Shown: positions 13,881-28,194, counted from the first letter of the stretch. The stretch: DNA of 64,000 bases from Onchocerca volvulus (GCA_000499405.2 HG738138.1:11587208-11651207), one strand, 5' to 3'. A program made the numbers and translations. The notes: generated from the sequence alone by a model not told the origin.

Positions 13881-16497
13881 CGTTTTGATGATTTCAAACA
13901 ATTTCCATCGCAAAAAAATTTTTTACTAACTCTTGCTTTAATTTCTAAATCAGTATTTAATTTCTTTTTTATTAAATGCCGGTTCTATATTTACAAAATG
14001 ACATAGTATTTACGAATAATTATTCGTTTAAGAATTCCAAAAGTATTTCACTGTTTATAACAATGTATAGCACATTTTTGAGCGATGAAATCAGCTTGTT
14101 GATAAGAATGGCATCAAAATGTTAACTACAGCTTTCCTTTTTTTTTTTTTTTCACATAGCTTTTATCAATTTTTGAATCAGAAACTGGAACATTTTATAT
14201 GCTCATTGAAAGTGGAAAGCTGCTAGTTTGTAATGAATGGTATCGACGCTTTTAAAAGTTGCCAATCGTAAAATGAAATTAGTAATGAAATTTCAACTTG
14301 AAATTTAATTTGCACCGATTCATAGAATTTTTCGGTGAGGAAGTCTGGCTTCACTCAATATATGCTAATGTAAGATTGAAATTTTAAATCAGTTGAAATT
14401 TAATTTGCATTTATCTCTGAAATTTTTTTATGCAGAAATCTGTACATTTCATGCAAAATGCCATTCCTAGCCAATTTTATTAAAATTAGTTTGACATTCT
14501 TAATCTTAATTTCATCTTTTCCTTTTACCTTTTGACATACCAGGAAAGAATAGGATGAATATTTGAATAGAATAGTTTGTCAAAAAAAAAAAAAAAGACC
14601 TTAAAAAGCGATCCTATGATGATACACAGAGAGATGGGGACAGACGACATGACAGTTTGGTGACAATGTTTGGTGTTGCCAGTGTAGAATTTTGTAACTG
14701 ATCAACCGGTGCACGTCTTGCTTATTTCTTATTTAACAATAGTATGCGAACAACCGCTGGAAATTTTTCATCTCATTTTGCCCTTCTCAATACTTTTTTC
14801 ATTTTTTTCATTTCACTTTTTTTTTTTTTAATATGATTCAAAGCAACTGGGTTGAATATAATTTCAAATTTTGGCCGAAAATTGAAATTATTGATTATTC
14901 TAATCATCATCATCATCATCATCTGCCATATGCCATAATGCTTGCAGTGATTAATGAACTTTTCAAATTTTAATCCACTAATCATTGTAGTTAATTACTT
15001 TTTCCTCACTTTTGAATAGATAAATAATTTGATGATTAGTTGGAAATTGTAACAAATCTGTTCAACATACTCAACCAGTCCTTTAGATATTTTTTTTGTG
15101 AAGTTAATTTAAATTTATAAATGTCAAATCTTATTTTACCATTGAATTATTTCGCATATAACATTGTAATGATTTGTAAACCGTGAAAAACTCTCTCTAG
15201 TTTATTATAAAAGTTTGTTTTAAACTAATATTTTTGAAAAATTACGATCAGACTTTTTCTTATTAGTTTGATGGTTGATTCGTGAATTTATCCATATATC
15301 ATTTTAGAGAATTAAATTAACATTGCAATGAATTTATTCATTTCATTTTCCTGTCTTGATTGGCGAGTGGTTCATCTTGAATTCACATGATAAACAGTTA
15401 TTAAAGACAGGAAATAAGCTAAATTAGTTTACTAATGATGAGAAAAGGAAATGGAAATAGTGAAGTATGCTTATTTCTGATACATTTCCATGATTCCTGG
15501 TTGCATTAGTTTGTGTACCAAATAAAGCTTCTATTCTTAAAATGGTCAACCAGTTTTAAAGATTCTCAAAAATGTCTAAAAGATTAGAATTTTTTCGAAA
15601 AAATTTGTGGTTGGCCTGATTTTACAATAGGAAATTTCAAATCATAAATTTGTTTCAAATTATAGCCGATAGATTTTCAAAGCTATTTAAAATGTAAATA
15701 ATCATAAAAATTCCAAAATTTGTCGACATAATCATGCATTTCAATGATTGTTGTTGCTCTTCCAAACATAATAAACATTATTTTGATCCTTTCAAATTCA
15801 TTGCGAATTGGATGAAATTCATTGAAATGAACCGGTTTCTTATACATGTTAATTTTCGTAACCTCTTGTGCAATTTATTTCGTGCTAATAGGTGAAAACT
15901 ACAGCAACAATATCGGTTTTATTCTATCTATTCATCCCAGTTCATTGTCGTTTCATATCAATGAATATATTTGTAAGAAATCCTCTTTTTCGTCTTTTTT
16001 TTTTTTTTTTTTTTTGTGTAATTTGCTCAACTTCCGCTAATTTGGCGTTAATCCTTACGGCGCCAAAGGGGTTATTGGTCCAAGTTAGCCTTAGTTTCGA
16101 TACAAAATAATATGGAGCATCACACGTGAAATAAACTGATTTAATTAATTAAAGATAAAGGGAAAAAGTTGGTGATTAATGATTAAAGATATTTGACAAA
16201 AGATATAGGAAGAACAGGTGGAACAAAATGTGGTAAAAAGAAAGTTTTACACGGAACTTTATCGGAACAAAAGTTAATAGCAACTGCTTCCTTTATAATA
16301 GCTTCGTTTCTTTTTCTTTACTTTTTTACCTTTTTTTTTCCTTCTCTTTTTTGAAGCAATATACCAAATGGCTTTAAAAATGTGAGATAAGTTTGTGTAT
16401 GTATGAATTGTTAATGCATATTGTGTATAAATCAACATATGGGACTAATTGAATTGGTAACTTCATTTTAATTGCTTTTCGTTTTATAAAACGATTG

Positions 16498-16500
<3 letters not shown>

Positions 16501-16528
<28 letters not shown>
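16501..16528. repeat. AT dinucleotide microsatellite
   Basis: About 14 TA units in an uninterrupted run within the gene-poor region. Confidence 0.9.
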
Positions 16529-16532
<4 letters not shown>

Positions 16533-16961
16533 ATAAAGATCAGTTGTTGAGAAGTTTACATTAATTAAATCAATTTTCAATAGCCTTGAAGACGATGAAC
16601 AACTGATGGAAGTTGAAAGGATGGAGTACTTAGTCGAGACATTATGATTGTTGGAAAGGTATATAGGAAAAAAATTGAAAAAGAATGGCGTATGTTTCGA
16701 CTCCATTTACCTTATCCCCCAAACTGGCCCCCCAAATTCTACCATTTTACTTATTTCGTCAATTATCAAGATGTGTCACATTTCTCAACTCCAAAAATTT
16801 CCGGCATATATCATTAAAAATTACGAAAAAGAAAGAAAATTTTTGTCTTCTTGGATTTTTAATCAAAACATATATTTTTCAAATTTATTCAATAGCTTAT
16901 GCTGCAAAATTCAGGAAAAAATGATAATATATATTAGATTTCAGAAATTATTTCCGCTTTA

Positions 16962-16997
<36 letters not shown>

Positions 16998-19900
16998 ATA
17001 TGGATCATTTGATAATTATGCGCACTTTTCTCAATTAAATTCATTTATTTATAATATGAAAATGCATCTTTTGTTCATTTTTTTAACACTGAAATTATTA
17101 ATTATCAGTTTTATTTATAAATTTATTTCTCATGTAGAATCATTCATATCGTCTACCTTTAGAATTTCTTCACATATCTTGTTGTCTTTTATGCAATTCA
17201 AATATAAAATTTTGATTTAGAACGTCAAGTACAGATGAAACAATATAAAAGAATAGTCTGACAGAACAGAATCAGTTTCATGACAAGTTGGGAAACAGTT
17301 ACAACAATTTGATTTCAGATAATTTGTTGATGATGAAGTGATGAGCATATTCAAATTAACTTCTATAACATACATTCATTCACAGTTGTGAAATAAAAAG
17401 AAAACATCATTTTGTTGATCGTAAGAAATAAATGTCGACAATTTAACCATGAAGAAATGATAAGAACTGATTATTGAAATAAATTTTTGCAGTTAACAAA
17501 TTTAGTAAATTTTCCAAATAGAATAAAATTTCGAATTTTTTAGTTTGTTGGGAAATGTTTGTATCACTGCATTGCATTCTTATTATTATTATTTTTTTCT
17601 TTTATTGATTGTTTATTTGACTAGAATATTCGATGAAATGCATGCCATCTTGAAACGATTCAATTTTTTTTTCCTCAAGAAAATTGTTTAATATGTTTCA
17701 CGGTTGTGATAATGATGATAACACTATATCGTTTCAGTTGTTCACAGAAATCTGCTCGTTTTGCTTTCGTCTAAAACCTTCCCTTTTCAGTATCAATTTA
17801 ATACCTTCTTGTCTCTGTCCATTCTGAAACCAAATCATCCTGGTGTGTCCTTCGAAATCTTCTCAATTTCGTCCCTCCCAAAGGAGCTTCTCATTCAACC
17901 TATTTTGAATACCCCCATAAGACAAAATAAAAAAACACCAGAATACTCAAGAGACAAGAAAATAAAAAAATACGGTAAACTAAATCGAATATTTCATGTG
18001 GACATTTATTTTGTGATGAACAGGCAGTTTAGTATGTTGATGATAGCACAGGTGGTTTTAATGTAAAATTGCATTGTCATGAAATTTCAAATTCCCGATG
18101 CTGCACAATTTTCGTTCCTTTTTTGCTCTCTCTCTTTTTTTCTTGGATGGGTTTTCGGCGGGAATGCAGGTTGCAGTTCGTTTCTGTTATCTACCTATCA
18201 CCTGAATGGTCTCATTCAATTACTTCATCGTTACAATTCATTTTTCATCCAATTTCAAAATTTTCTTCTTAAATTTCGCAAAAATTTTAATGTAATTTTA
18301 TAACAATTTGCACGACTTTTTAAAGACAAATTTGTTCAAAATACGCTCATACGAAAATTTAATTTTATCATAATTTAAACGAAAGATAGAGATATTAAAG
18401 CTGTTTTTTTTTTCTCTCTCTCAGTGAAACAGAGGCGGAAATTGGAGGATGGATCGGTAGGATAAAATGTAGCATGCCGCTCAAAATTTGACAAATGTCT
18501 TTTTGCTTCCGATGAAGCTAAGAGAAGATTGAAATTGAAACTGATGCAGCATTTCATTATATTACAGTTCAGTTAAGCTAGGGAGAAAATTAAACTTTAA
18601 TGTCTATTCTAATTAAAAAAAACTCTTCTGAATATGAATTTTCTTTGTTTTCCTTCATTTTCACGTCTATTTTAGAATGAACATTCAACATAGACTAGTC
18701 ATTCAAGTAAATTCATTTTCTAAATATTTGAATGTTAACTAGCATACATGATCTTTCAACTCATTCATTTTATAGACTTAGCCATTATTTCCAAACTTTC
18801 CGACGCTTTAAATGATATTTAATAAATAGTGATATTTATTAAATAGAATGATCTTAAAGAAGCAAGGATTTCAAAGTTTCTAAGAGGAAAAATCAGATTA
18901 TTTTCGGTAAAAATATAGCAAGACGATCAATGTTCCATTTTGATGGAACCGATCCGTCAAATAAGGATTGCCTGTTAGCAATGAATAAATAAACAGTGTG
19001 AATTCTGGCAAAAATGAGAAAGTGAAAGAATTAGTTGAGGGAGGGATGAAATTTGTATGCATAGGAATGTAAGGTTGCACCAGATCATATCATCTCTAAT
19101 CATAACGTATATTTATTTAGCAAAATTGTTAGCAAGAAGGATAGACGAAATCAAATAGCTATAATAATGATTGGTACAAAACGGATGTCTGATTTGAATA
19201 TTGCTCATTACTACTTAACATAGCTGCCATTGAGCATCATTTATCAACTTCGTCCAATTGTTCATTAATCTTTTGTCATTTTACGATTATGATAATACCA
19301 TGTGCTGATATCATTCATTCGGTGTTTTGATGGATATTTTTCAAAGATCTAAATAACATTCATAGATTTCATCAAATTTCTCTTTTCATTATCATCTTCC
19401 CTTCGTTTATTAACAATCTATTGATTCTTTCGAATCTTATCATTTGAATGGAATGATAAAAAAAGTAACAAATGATATCTTTATTCTTTTATAATTATCA
19501 AATATATATATATACATATATAACAAAGTAATATATCTTCAAGTATGCTCCTCGATGATTTCATTTATTTCATGCCATAATTCTCTGCATTCTTTGCTCT
19601 TTACACATTTGCCCATTTTTTGCTTATTTTAATCAGAAGCGAAACGTTAGATGCATACGCGTTGCTTTCCCATATCCACTCTTATGGATTCATCTTCTCA
19701 TGTCATACGTTCAAGCAATTTAAATTATGCAAAACATGAAATGTTCTATTGCAGTCTTTGTGGTTCCCGTTGTTTTTATAACAAATAGAAAGGAAATTTT
19801 TTTTTTTTTTTCAAGTACTTATGATGTTTATTTTCTCCACTATCTTTAACATTTTTCGAATATTTACTCGAATTAATTATCTATATTTTTCTAACAAGTG

Positions 19901-20888
19901 ACATCCCATATGTATCTTTGTCCAATACTTTCTTTTTTTTTATTGCTCAGCTTTTTTATTTTATATAATTTCAACCATTAGCAAAATAAATTTTGAATTG
20001 TTTTAAAATTTTCCATCAATTTAAATTAATTAAACTATTTTAGAAAGTTTAAACTTGTATTTACGAAATTTGAATTATTATAAACTAACTTCTAAAATAT
20101 GATGAATTTTTATGAAAATAAAAGGTTAAAGTAAAAACAAAATGAAAGAAAAGAAAGAGAAGAAATTGGATGAATTGGAAAGCTTTTTAGAAAATTGCAG
20201 AAAATCACTTTTCCCTCAATTGTGATTCATCAGCCGACATCTTCATCACTAATCATCGTCAAAATTTAGTTCAATTTAGTCAGTCAGTTTTAGTCCATCC
20301 ATCAGATTTTGCTGTCGACAGTTCTACTGTTCCTGTGTTTAGTCTCATCCGTTTAACGACAATTCTATGCCATATGGCAAAATCAGCCGGACATCCGATT
20401 GATATCCCTTTGATAATATCAATCTTGCACTTCTATTTCTTTCCACTCTCCTCCGATGTTTGCAGTTTTAGTAATATTCCGGCAGAGTGCATTCGATTCT
20501 CTGAAACTATCGGATATACTAAGGATTATGATACATTATTGTGATATGTAATATTAATTAGGATAAGATGAACGTAGAAAAATATGCACATGTAAGATTT
20601 TTGAATTTTTGAAAACTTCAAATTTTTGAAAGAATACTGGGTGTTACTTGTTTGATGTTTAAATTAATGCAATTTCATGTTTTCATCATGAATAACAAAA
20701 ATATATGGTCATTTTTTGAATTTCTAGCCAAGTGACATTTGATGCATAACTATTAAGGCAGTTTTAAAAATATCAATTCAATTTTGAATAAAATTAAAAC
20801 AGTGCTAATATATTTTGTAATCATTAGTGCGTCTTTTTTTTGAAATTGTTCTATTCACTGCTGGTAGGGATGTGAAATTTTAGGAACG

Positions 20889-23800
20889 ATGGAACCGGTG
20901 TATGATGGCACAGTACATGTTTTCCAAGGTCGATTTTTTTCAGTAAGTTAAAATTTTCTTTTTGAAAATTCGCAAATCTCATTATATTTACCCTGTTAGA
21001 TGAATAGCTGATTTGTATTTGTTTATAACATAGCAATAATGCGAGAACAAAAAAGGACTTGATATTACAATCATGGAAATCATTTATTTTTACAATTCGT
21101 TCCATATGTATTACATTTTTTAAAATCTATATAGCTCATTTTTTCCTAATGCTTTTATCAGCTTATATCATATTGATATCAAGACGATTTATCAGGTCGG
21201 AAAATCAGCTCATGCCTATGAATTTCATGTTTTCTTGGCGCTATATATTCATTTTTTTTTCTTTTTTTTTTGCTTTTTTTTTATCATCTCGATAGCTTTG
21301 ATCGGCAATGCAGTGGATTGGAATTTATGCTGAAGAATTTGCTTTTTTTTGTCTACTTACAATTGGCTGAAATGCTGACATATTCCTACAGTTACCATTT
21401 ATTATCAATATTTTATCCAAATTTTATTTTGTATTAGCAGTTATTTATTTTCTCTTCATTATTTGAATTCAGTGGAGGAAACAAGAACTGAATGAATAAT
21501 AGTGTAAGAAAATGAAGAGATGAAGGAATGGAATTTGAATTTAATTGAATTCAAATGAAGCAATTTTAACGCTAAGCAAAAATACAAAACCCAGGAATAT
21601 TTGACGAAGAGAAAGAAATTGAAAAATGAATTTTATTTTGAAGCTAACTTATACTACATAATGATATTATTGCTATCTCATTTCACATTTGTTCTACAAA
21701 TTGTGTTTCATTTTATCATTTCCTGAGCACTTCATCCATTCTTTCACATGCTACACAGTGACATGCAGAAAAAAAAAAAAAAACTTGCTGTATGCTAGCC
21801 TGTTAGTTTTTTTTACTACAATAATATCTAAGCATATAGTATAATGTTACTTGTTTGATAGAAATACGATCTCCAGCAGTGCAATGAGATCATTAAAAGT
21901 TAATGAAAGTTTTTGGGCGTATGAAATACAAAAATACTGTCAGTACTGAAGAATAAAATGAGCAGTTTATAAAACTGTCAATAATGGAAGTTTGTATTAG
22001 GGACATGAAGAAGAAATTAGGCAATGTGTAGATAATAAAGGCATTAGAGTTTATTTAGTAGAAAATAAAATATTCAACGATGTTTCACCGAAAATCATCA
22101 AAGAATTTCAGTTTTTTGCTCATCACCAAGAAATTTCTTTAAAAGTTGTTCTCCGCAATTTAAGCATTGAAGAAATAGCTGAAAACTCAAGCGACAACTC
22201 TACCATAGCCATTTTATATCAAGTCACTATACACACAATTTACTATTAATTTTGGAACAGCAGCTTGTTTTAATGTTGATGCAGCGATTTTACCAGATAA
22301 CTATCTTCACCAAGCAAAAATGCATAAAGTATTAGATATTATTCTGCTGATATATATTACAAACATAGTAAAAACTGTGAAGAATTTTAAAAAAGGTTGG
22401 CTATTGGTGTGTTATGGATTATGGAGATAGCAATGCTAACGAGCATATAGAAAAGAATTTCCAAAAGATTTTTTCTTAATAATTATATCATTCATAACTA
22501 ATAGCAATTAATTCTCTGTGCTTTGATTGCAGAAGCAATAATTTCGATTTGCATTTTCGATTTTGCATTCGTTGAAGTTTTTTAGAAATGGAAACGGTTC
22601 AAAGGTGCAATATTTGAAGAAAATATGACAGGTCGAGCACGTCTTGAGATTTACACCTCAGGTTCACAGCTTGCCACTCTAACACCTTCAAAAAGTATTC
22701 TTCTGGGCGAATGTGTTGCTATCCGGATTGTTCATTTCCGGAATACTATTAATAGTATGTGTTTTGTCTTTTCTTTTTTCTTTAATTTGCATGTTTCATC
22801 CAACATGTATATTCGTTTTTGACATTTTCGATTTTAACTTTATCATCAGTTGAGTAATTATGTGCATTTTTGAGCTGTCCGATCATTTCGGAATGCTCGA
22901 ATTATCGTATTCCGATCTATGATCTATTTCTGTCGTTGATCATTCATATTGCCTACACCAAATATATTTCGCGAAAGATTCATCCTTCAAAATTTTTTCC
23001 AGATGATTTTTTGGATTTGCAAACAAAATATTAATAATATAAGCATTATAAACATTTGAATATTATAAACGCACAGGATTTAAAAATTTGAATTCAGTGC
23101 ATAAGTTTTGTTATAAATTTAAAAAGCAAGATTATTATTCTTTTTCATTTTGTTCAATAAAAGAACGAATATTTGGCATTATTTGAAAAATAATAAATGA
23201 TCATCTCATTATGATTATAATTCTTGATTGCGATCATAGTCGTAATCATGATCATGCCTTTAATGATCACTATTAAAAATTTAATTGCAGTTATGGTCAA
23301 TAATTATGGTTATTACAACTTGTACTTTAATTTTTTTTAAAGTTGTGATTATATTAAGAATTTATTTAGATGCATTTTTTTTTTATTTTCTTTTTCTAGA
23401 TGATAATCGAATCATACAAATTCAACCAAGGAATGCTCCGGTACTATTAATTGCCGTTGAGAATGTCGAAGAATGGCATTATGTTTTGTGCAAAGTTGCA
23501 TTTCCGGATCAGGTTATTTCTTGGTCATTTATCTTTTTTTCATAACTTTGATTTCCGGTCAATAGAACAATATATGTTTTATATCGATTGTTTTCCAAGT
23601 TATTTTTGCTTTTGATATATCGCTGATAATGCTTGTTAGCGGGTAATATATTATAAAATTTTACTTGTACAAGGGGTTATCATGCAAAATAATTTTGTCT
23701 TCAGAAGAAGGATTTGTTGATGTTCTTTTCATGCAAACTATAACTTTTTCAGAGGAAAACTAACCAAAGTTATTTTATAAACAGAGAACAAATGCTATTT

Positions 23801-24328
23801 TTTTTTTAATTTAAAGAAGAAATTCAAATTCAATGCTAAAAATATTTCTTTTCTTGAAAAAATAGCACAACATTACAATTTTTCGTAATTTAAGACATAA
23901 TATGATATAAAATATAATGTGATATGTGTAGAAAAACATTTTAAAATGTCATGATAGATAATCTTGATACGTCTGAAATCACTGTATCTATGTATTTCGG
24001 GAAATTTTTTTAATATCAAAGTGGAATCACGATATGATGATGAAAATGACAAGATCAACATAAAATAATAGTTGATATTTGTTGTTTATGGAATCCTTTA
24101 GCGATAAATAGAATTGAATTTCAGTTTGCTTCAATTGGGACGCATCCTTCTTCTTCACTATCCACAAATTCCAACGATGAATATGATGTTCCATGGGATT
24201 GTATGTATTCATTCTTTTAAAGAAGAAGGGATCATTTTTTCATTGTTTTTTTTTTTTGCGTCGTGATTTTTATAATTTTATCCAATCAATTTTCTGCGAA
24301 AATATTTTTATTTTCGATTTGGATACCG

Positions 24329-24376
<48 letters not shown>

Positions 24377-26554
24377 ATTTCAGTAAGTCATATTCCGGTG
24401 CTACTGGAAAGCAACAAAAATATACATCGTATGAAAATTCCGGAAGGAAATTATGAGATTAGTTTTGGAGATTCTGTTTTCCTGAAAAGTGGATTCAGTT
24501 GCATTGAGGCTTGGTCTTATCCACAAATTACTTGGTTGGTTACTGTAACATTTTTACAAAAATAATTTTAGACTTATTTTGATTACTACCTCATTTGCTG
24601 CGGATAAAAATTATTCGTGTGTAATGAGTGATATGTTTTTTGTCTTCTATTCTAGCATCTTGGAATTCTATATTTAAGCTTGATATATCTATTACCTTTA
24701 CTTCAGAGTGTAATGTATTATAACATGAATACGGTAATAAGCATGCTGTTACATGTTTCGAACTTTTTTTTTTTTTGTTATAACTGAGCTCCAGAATTAC
24801 TGAATATATCTTGAGAAATCAATCATTCAAATTAGAAATAATTTATTGTTTTGCTCAAATTGAAATCATTCAGGTTAGAGAAAATCTATCTTACTATTAA
24901 CTTTTACGCACGTCGATTTTAAGATGCTTCTTGAAATTAACGGTAATTAGATTTGGAGGTAATTATACGGAAATAATAAGAACAACAATAACTGCAAATT
25001 ATAGTTGAGAATTATATCCTAAGTCTTGAATGCGACCTAAATTTAGGTTTGGTACCGGTGAAAATTGTTTTGCTTTTGAAGTTGACTATGATCAACCATA
25101 TGAATTCAAATGTAGACGACCGGAAAATGTTCTGGAAGCGTTACAGCAGCGTATAAAACTGAAACCTGATACAGCGCTTCCCACGAATACTTGCAATGTA
25201 TATACGAAACAGTATGTTCCAGCTGAACAGAAACTTGATCGGTTCGTTTCATTCATTTGTTTTTAGACATTGAGTACCAGTAAAACAAGAAATATTGGCA
25301 AAATTATTCTGACAAATATGGATTTTAAAATAATTAAAAATTCAATTTGAGTGAGACAATGAAAAATCAGAAAATAAAGAGCAATCAATTGATTAATAAG
25401 GTTATTGGTGTTGCTGCCAAAAATGATTGGAATTCCAAGAAAACTGATGGATTTTGTAATTGAAATATTAGTTTGGTGGATATTTTAGGAGTTCATCGGA
25501 GCGCCAGATACAAAAACCATCACTGCGTTCGACACTTTCATTTCGGAATGAACGAAGCATATTAAATTCGGCGTCAAGTGATTCACGTTCACGTTTTCCA
25601 TTTTTCCGCCTAAAAAAGGAGTGGAAGGAAAGGGAAAAGTTCGAATTGGATGCAAAAGATGAATGGATAAGGTGATCATTCATACTTCGTTCAGTAAAAC
25701 TTTAAAATTGATTAAGCAAGATCCTGTCTAAGTAAGCCAAAGATAAGAAATGAATTGAAAGAATCCACTTAGTTATTTTTAAAGAATTTGAAGAAAAATC
25801 GCTTTTTTTTCCCAAACTGACTAAAAAATTGATAAAACTAAAAAATCATCAAATTTAAAGAAATTAGCACTAAAACTGGAAGAAATTTCCTTTCACAGAA
25901 ATGGATCCCATCTTCTAAAGGATCAGAATTACAGATATAGCAAGGAAAATTTGGATGATATGTATAACAATGATTTCTGCCCAACAAAACTACCAGAAAG
26001 AAGTTATTTGAATCTGCCTAATGCGATTGCATTTCAGCGTGATCTCGAGCAAACTATTGCCAAGCGTGTATAACATCTTTTTTTTTCCCATTTTTTCATT
26101 GATCGCTTTCAAGCTATAAAAGAAGCAAGCTTTGAAAAAAAAATCGAATTTAATTTGTTTCTTCTGGTAAATCTTTGGGCAATATATTCTAAGCATAAAT
26201 TTCTGCTTATTTTGATAAAATACTTCAGGTAAATAAATATTTCAGGCGTTATGCTTATCACTATCAAGTGAAGAGTTATCACGAATGGATAGCAACTGCA
26301 ACAATAGCACAAATGATAGCAATAGTAACAGCCAGAACCGGAAAGTGATCTTACGTCCACGTGTTATACTGGACGGTGATTTGTTGGATCCGTCGATATT
26401 CACACCGTCCAGCGATAATCTAGAAAATGACAGTGGAGTAGGAAGTCTTCAGGCTCGAATTCGTGATTCAGTAGTTTCTGCTCCTAGTCCTAGTCCAGTA
26501 ACTTGCAATCCTAGTACTATCCATACTTATTTCAGGCAATCTTTGATCAATTAA
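20889..26554 (+). CDS. Dok-family PH-PTB adaptor protein
   Basis: Cytoplasmic docking protein expected to bind phosphotyrosine (NPxY-type) sites on receptors and to recruit effectors when phosphorylated (family knowledge: DOK/IRS-type PTB). Exons: 20889-20942, 22586-22754, 23400-23512, 24125-24200, 24384-24534, 25047-25241, 25489-25671, 25899-26067, 26246-26554; phases agree, 472 residues. PH domain residues 4-112: the exon 1/2 join gives GRFFSKWKRFKGAIFEEN, the usual PH strand followed by KxWKR. IRS-type PTB 139-250, with FGTGENCFAFEV as the core strand and an ENVLEALQQRI C-terminal helix. Tyrosine motifs: DEYDVPWD in the PH-PTB linker, RSYLNLP after the PTB. The ATG is supported because the PH domain begins a few residues later, as in vertebrate Doks. 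Intron 1 is long (1.6 kb). Which nematode dok paralog this is cannot be told from here. Confidence 0.88.
22001..22479 (+). pseudogene. Degraded coding relic, possibly bacterial, in Dok intron 1
   Basis: A frame opens at GGACATGAAG and stays open for 82 codons to a TAA at 22247. It encodes a mixed, charged, well-balanced protein (for example GIRVYLVENKIFNDVSPK) unlike the Phe/Ile-rich chance frames nearby. After a shift the reading continues (NFGTAACFNVDAAILPD, then LHQAKMHKVLDII). After further shifts and stops a last piece contains VMDYGDSNANEHIEKNFQ, ending at TAA 22477-22479. No exon signals join these parts to the Dok gene. The pattern suits an inactivated inserted gene. Filarial genomes often carry Wolbachia fragments, so that origin is possible, but I do not recognise the protein. 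Confidence 0.4.
24331..24375 (+). repeat. T45 homopolymer before a Dok exon
   Basis: Forty-five consecutive T residues end eight bases before the acceptor AG (24382-24383) of exon 5, so the tract doubles as an extreme polypyrimidine tract. Length in the assembly may be inexact. Confidence 0.9.
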
Positions 26555-28190
26555 TTCCCTGAATCTTTCCAACTTCATAAAGAGACTTATTGAAATCATA
26601 AATGAAATTAATACCACTTTTTCTGTTTGAATTCATTCGGCTTTCATTTAAGTCCATGACAGGTTTTTAATTGAACAATTCAAATCTTTTTCATATGATT
26701 TGTAATAATATATTAATGAATATATTTTGAATTTTCAATCTTGAGAAAATTTAAATGAGTCAAAGGTCATCAATTCTCAAAATAGCAATTAAATAACTTT
26801 TTTGGAAATTTCCCATTTATTCAAATACGAATGCATTTATCATCCGTGTTACATAAATAGGTTCCACGTTCCAGTTATATTTTCTGTTTCTTTCAAATTC
26901 TGTATGTTATTTTGATAAACTCGAATTTCGACAAATCTTGAATTTCAATGTTATGAAAGTGTAAAGAAGGATTTCGAAAGAAAAAAAATGTCTTAGAAAC
27001 GCGCTGGAGTAAGAAGTCGCATGAAATTAAATACGAATTTGGTGGGCAAAGATTTTTTTGAAATCTTAACTGTTTCAGGGATCATCGAGGTCACATTCGC
27101 TTTGTTGTTTCAGGGCGCGAGAGAGATGTCAGTGATGGTGGTGCAAGAGAAGGCTACAAATTTTGCAATTTAAATTTCAAATTAAACTGCGGTTATTTTC
27201 AAGGCAAAATTAGCACGAAGGACTTGTGATTCCGTTTCTTCTCATAAATATCATATGGAATTTAGAACTTGAAGATTTTCAATAAGCAAATATTATGAAA
27301 CAGTAACTAATAGTACATGGATGGAAACGAATTCCACGAACTGTTTAAATTTCTCCATATACTGAATTCAATAATGCTGGGAATGCAGCATAATTTATAA
27401 ATTGCAACCTGTGAAATCTACAAATATGCATACATTTAAACATTACCTATTCTAATTCTCTGCTTTCGGGTATTTTCAATGAAATGTTATCGATTAGTTC
27501 GAATTTTTATTTTTAAATTAAAAGTAACAGAATTACTCGACTTCCCAGTATACTTACTCTCAGATTTTACTCAGATGCAATCCGAACAACGCTCATCACA
27601 GCGATGAGTAATCCATCTATTCTGCGCCAGCTTCGTGTCATCTTATCATCATTCGTCAGTATCTCAAATAGACAGTCCTTGTTCGCATGGGATATCATTC
27701 GCCGCCATACATACATATATTTGAATATTAATTTTGTGTCACCACTTTTGCAAGTCTACTTTCGAGCTTACTTTCTTTCTTCACTTGCTATTTCAGAAAT
27801 CGATGAACGCTTGAGACAGTTCTTTTTCACTTTTTAAAAATTTACAGCACAACTTTAGTTTTGCTTCGTTTCAACAAATTTGCTAAAAATGATGAAACTC
27901 TTACTTTTCAAATAATTTTTTTCCCTTCGTTTTACTTAGTTATATTATCCATTATCAATTGATTCATGATTTACATCTTCATATATTAATAAACAACGAA
28001 AATCTTCGAGATTCTTTGTTGTTGTTGTCATCTATCATCTAATATTAAGAATGAAAACTTTTCAAGAAAAAAAAGAATTTCAGAAAGAATTTTAGAACTT
28101 GATTTCATTATAAAATTAAATGATCTGCACATATAGAATGAATTGCTGTGGTATCATAATTATATATTGGTACAAATAATAATCAGGTTA
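26555..28190. other. Dok 3' UTR and intergenic sequence
   Basis: AT-rich, with slightly GC-richer patches near 27000-27170 and 27540-27840 that hold short open frames without recognisable motifs or partners. I see no gene here that I can support. Confidence 0.5.
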
Positions 28191-28194
28191 TGAT

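Larger units (their letters stand above)
9062..20888. other. Gene-poor 11.8 kb between the RhoGEF and the Dok-like gene
   Basis: The first 470 bases are probably the RhoGEF 3' UTR. The rest is AT-rich with A/T homopolymers (for example T29 at 16968-16996), an AT microsatellite (16501-16528), an ATC/CAT microsatellite (about 14904-14922) and a polypyrimidine tract (13760-13880). Open frames of 60-116 codons occur, but they lack family motifs, often run through poly-T-encoded Phe stretches, and have no frame-compatible partners across splice sites. I see no gene I can support. Promoter elements and untranslated 5' exons of the Dok-like gene may lie here. Confidence 0.6.

Noticed and set aside
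14600..14730. Minus-strand stretch reading ARRAPVDQLQNSTLATPNIV
   Set aside because: Looks mildly coding-like but is isolated, short and lacks a start, stop context or neighbouring exon.
20335..20544. Open frame just upstream of the Dok-like gene
   Set aside because: Does not join the PH-domain exon by phase; the Dok start at 20889 already matches the family N terminus. Probably promoter or 5' UTR.
9062..20888. Many 60-116 codon open frames (for example 10906-11181, 16648-16998, 17761-18066)
   Set aside because: Composition is Phe/Ile/Lys-rich, several begin without ATG or run through poly-T, and none has a family motif or an in-phase splice partner.
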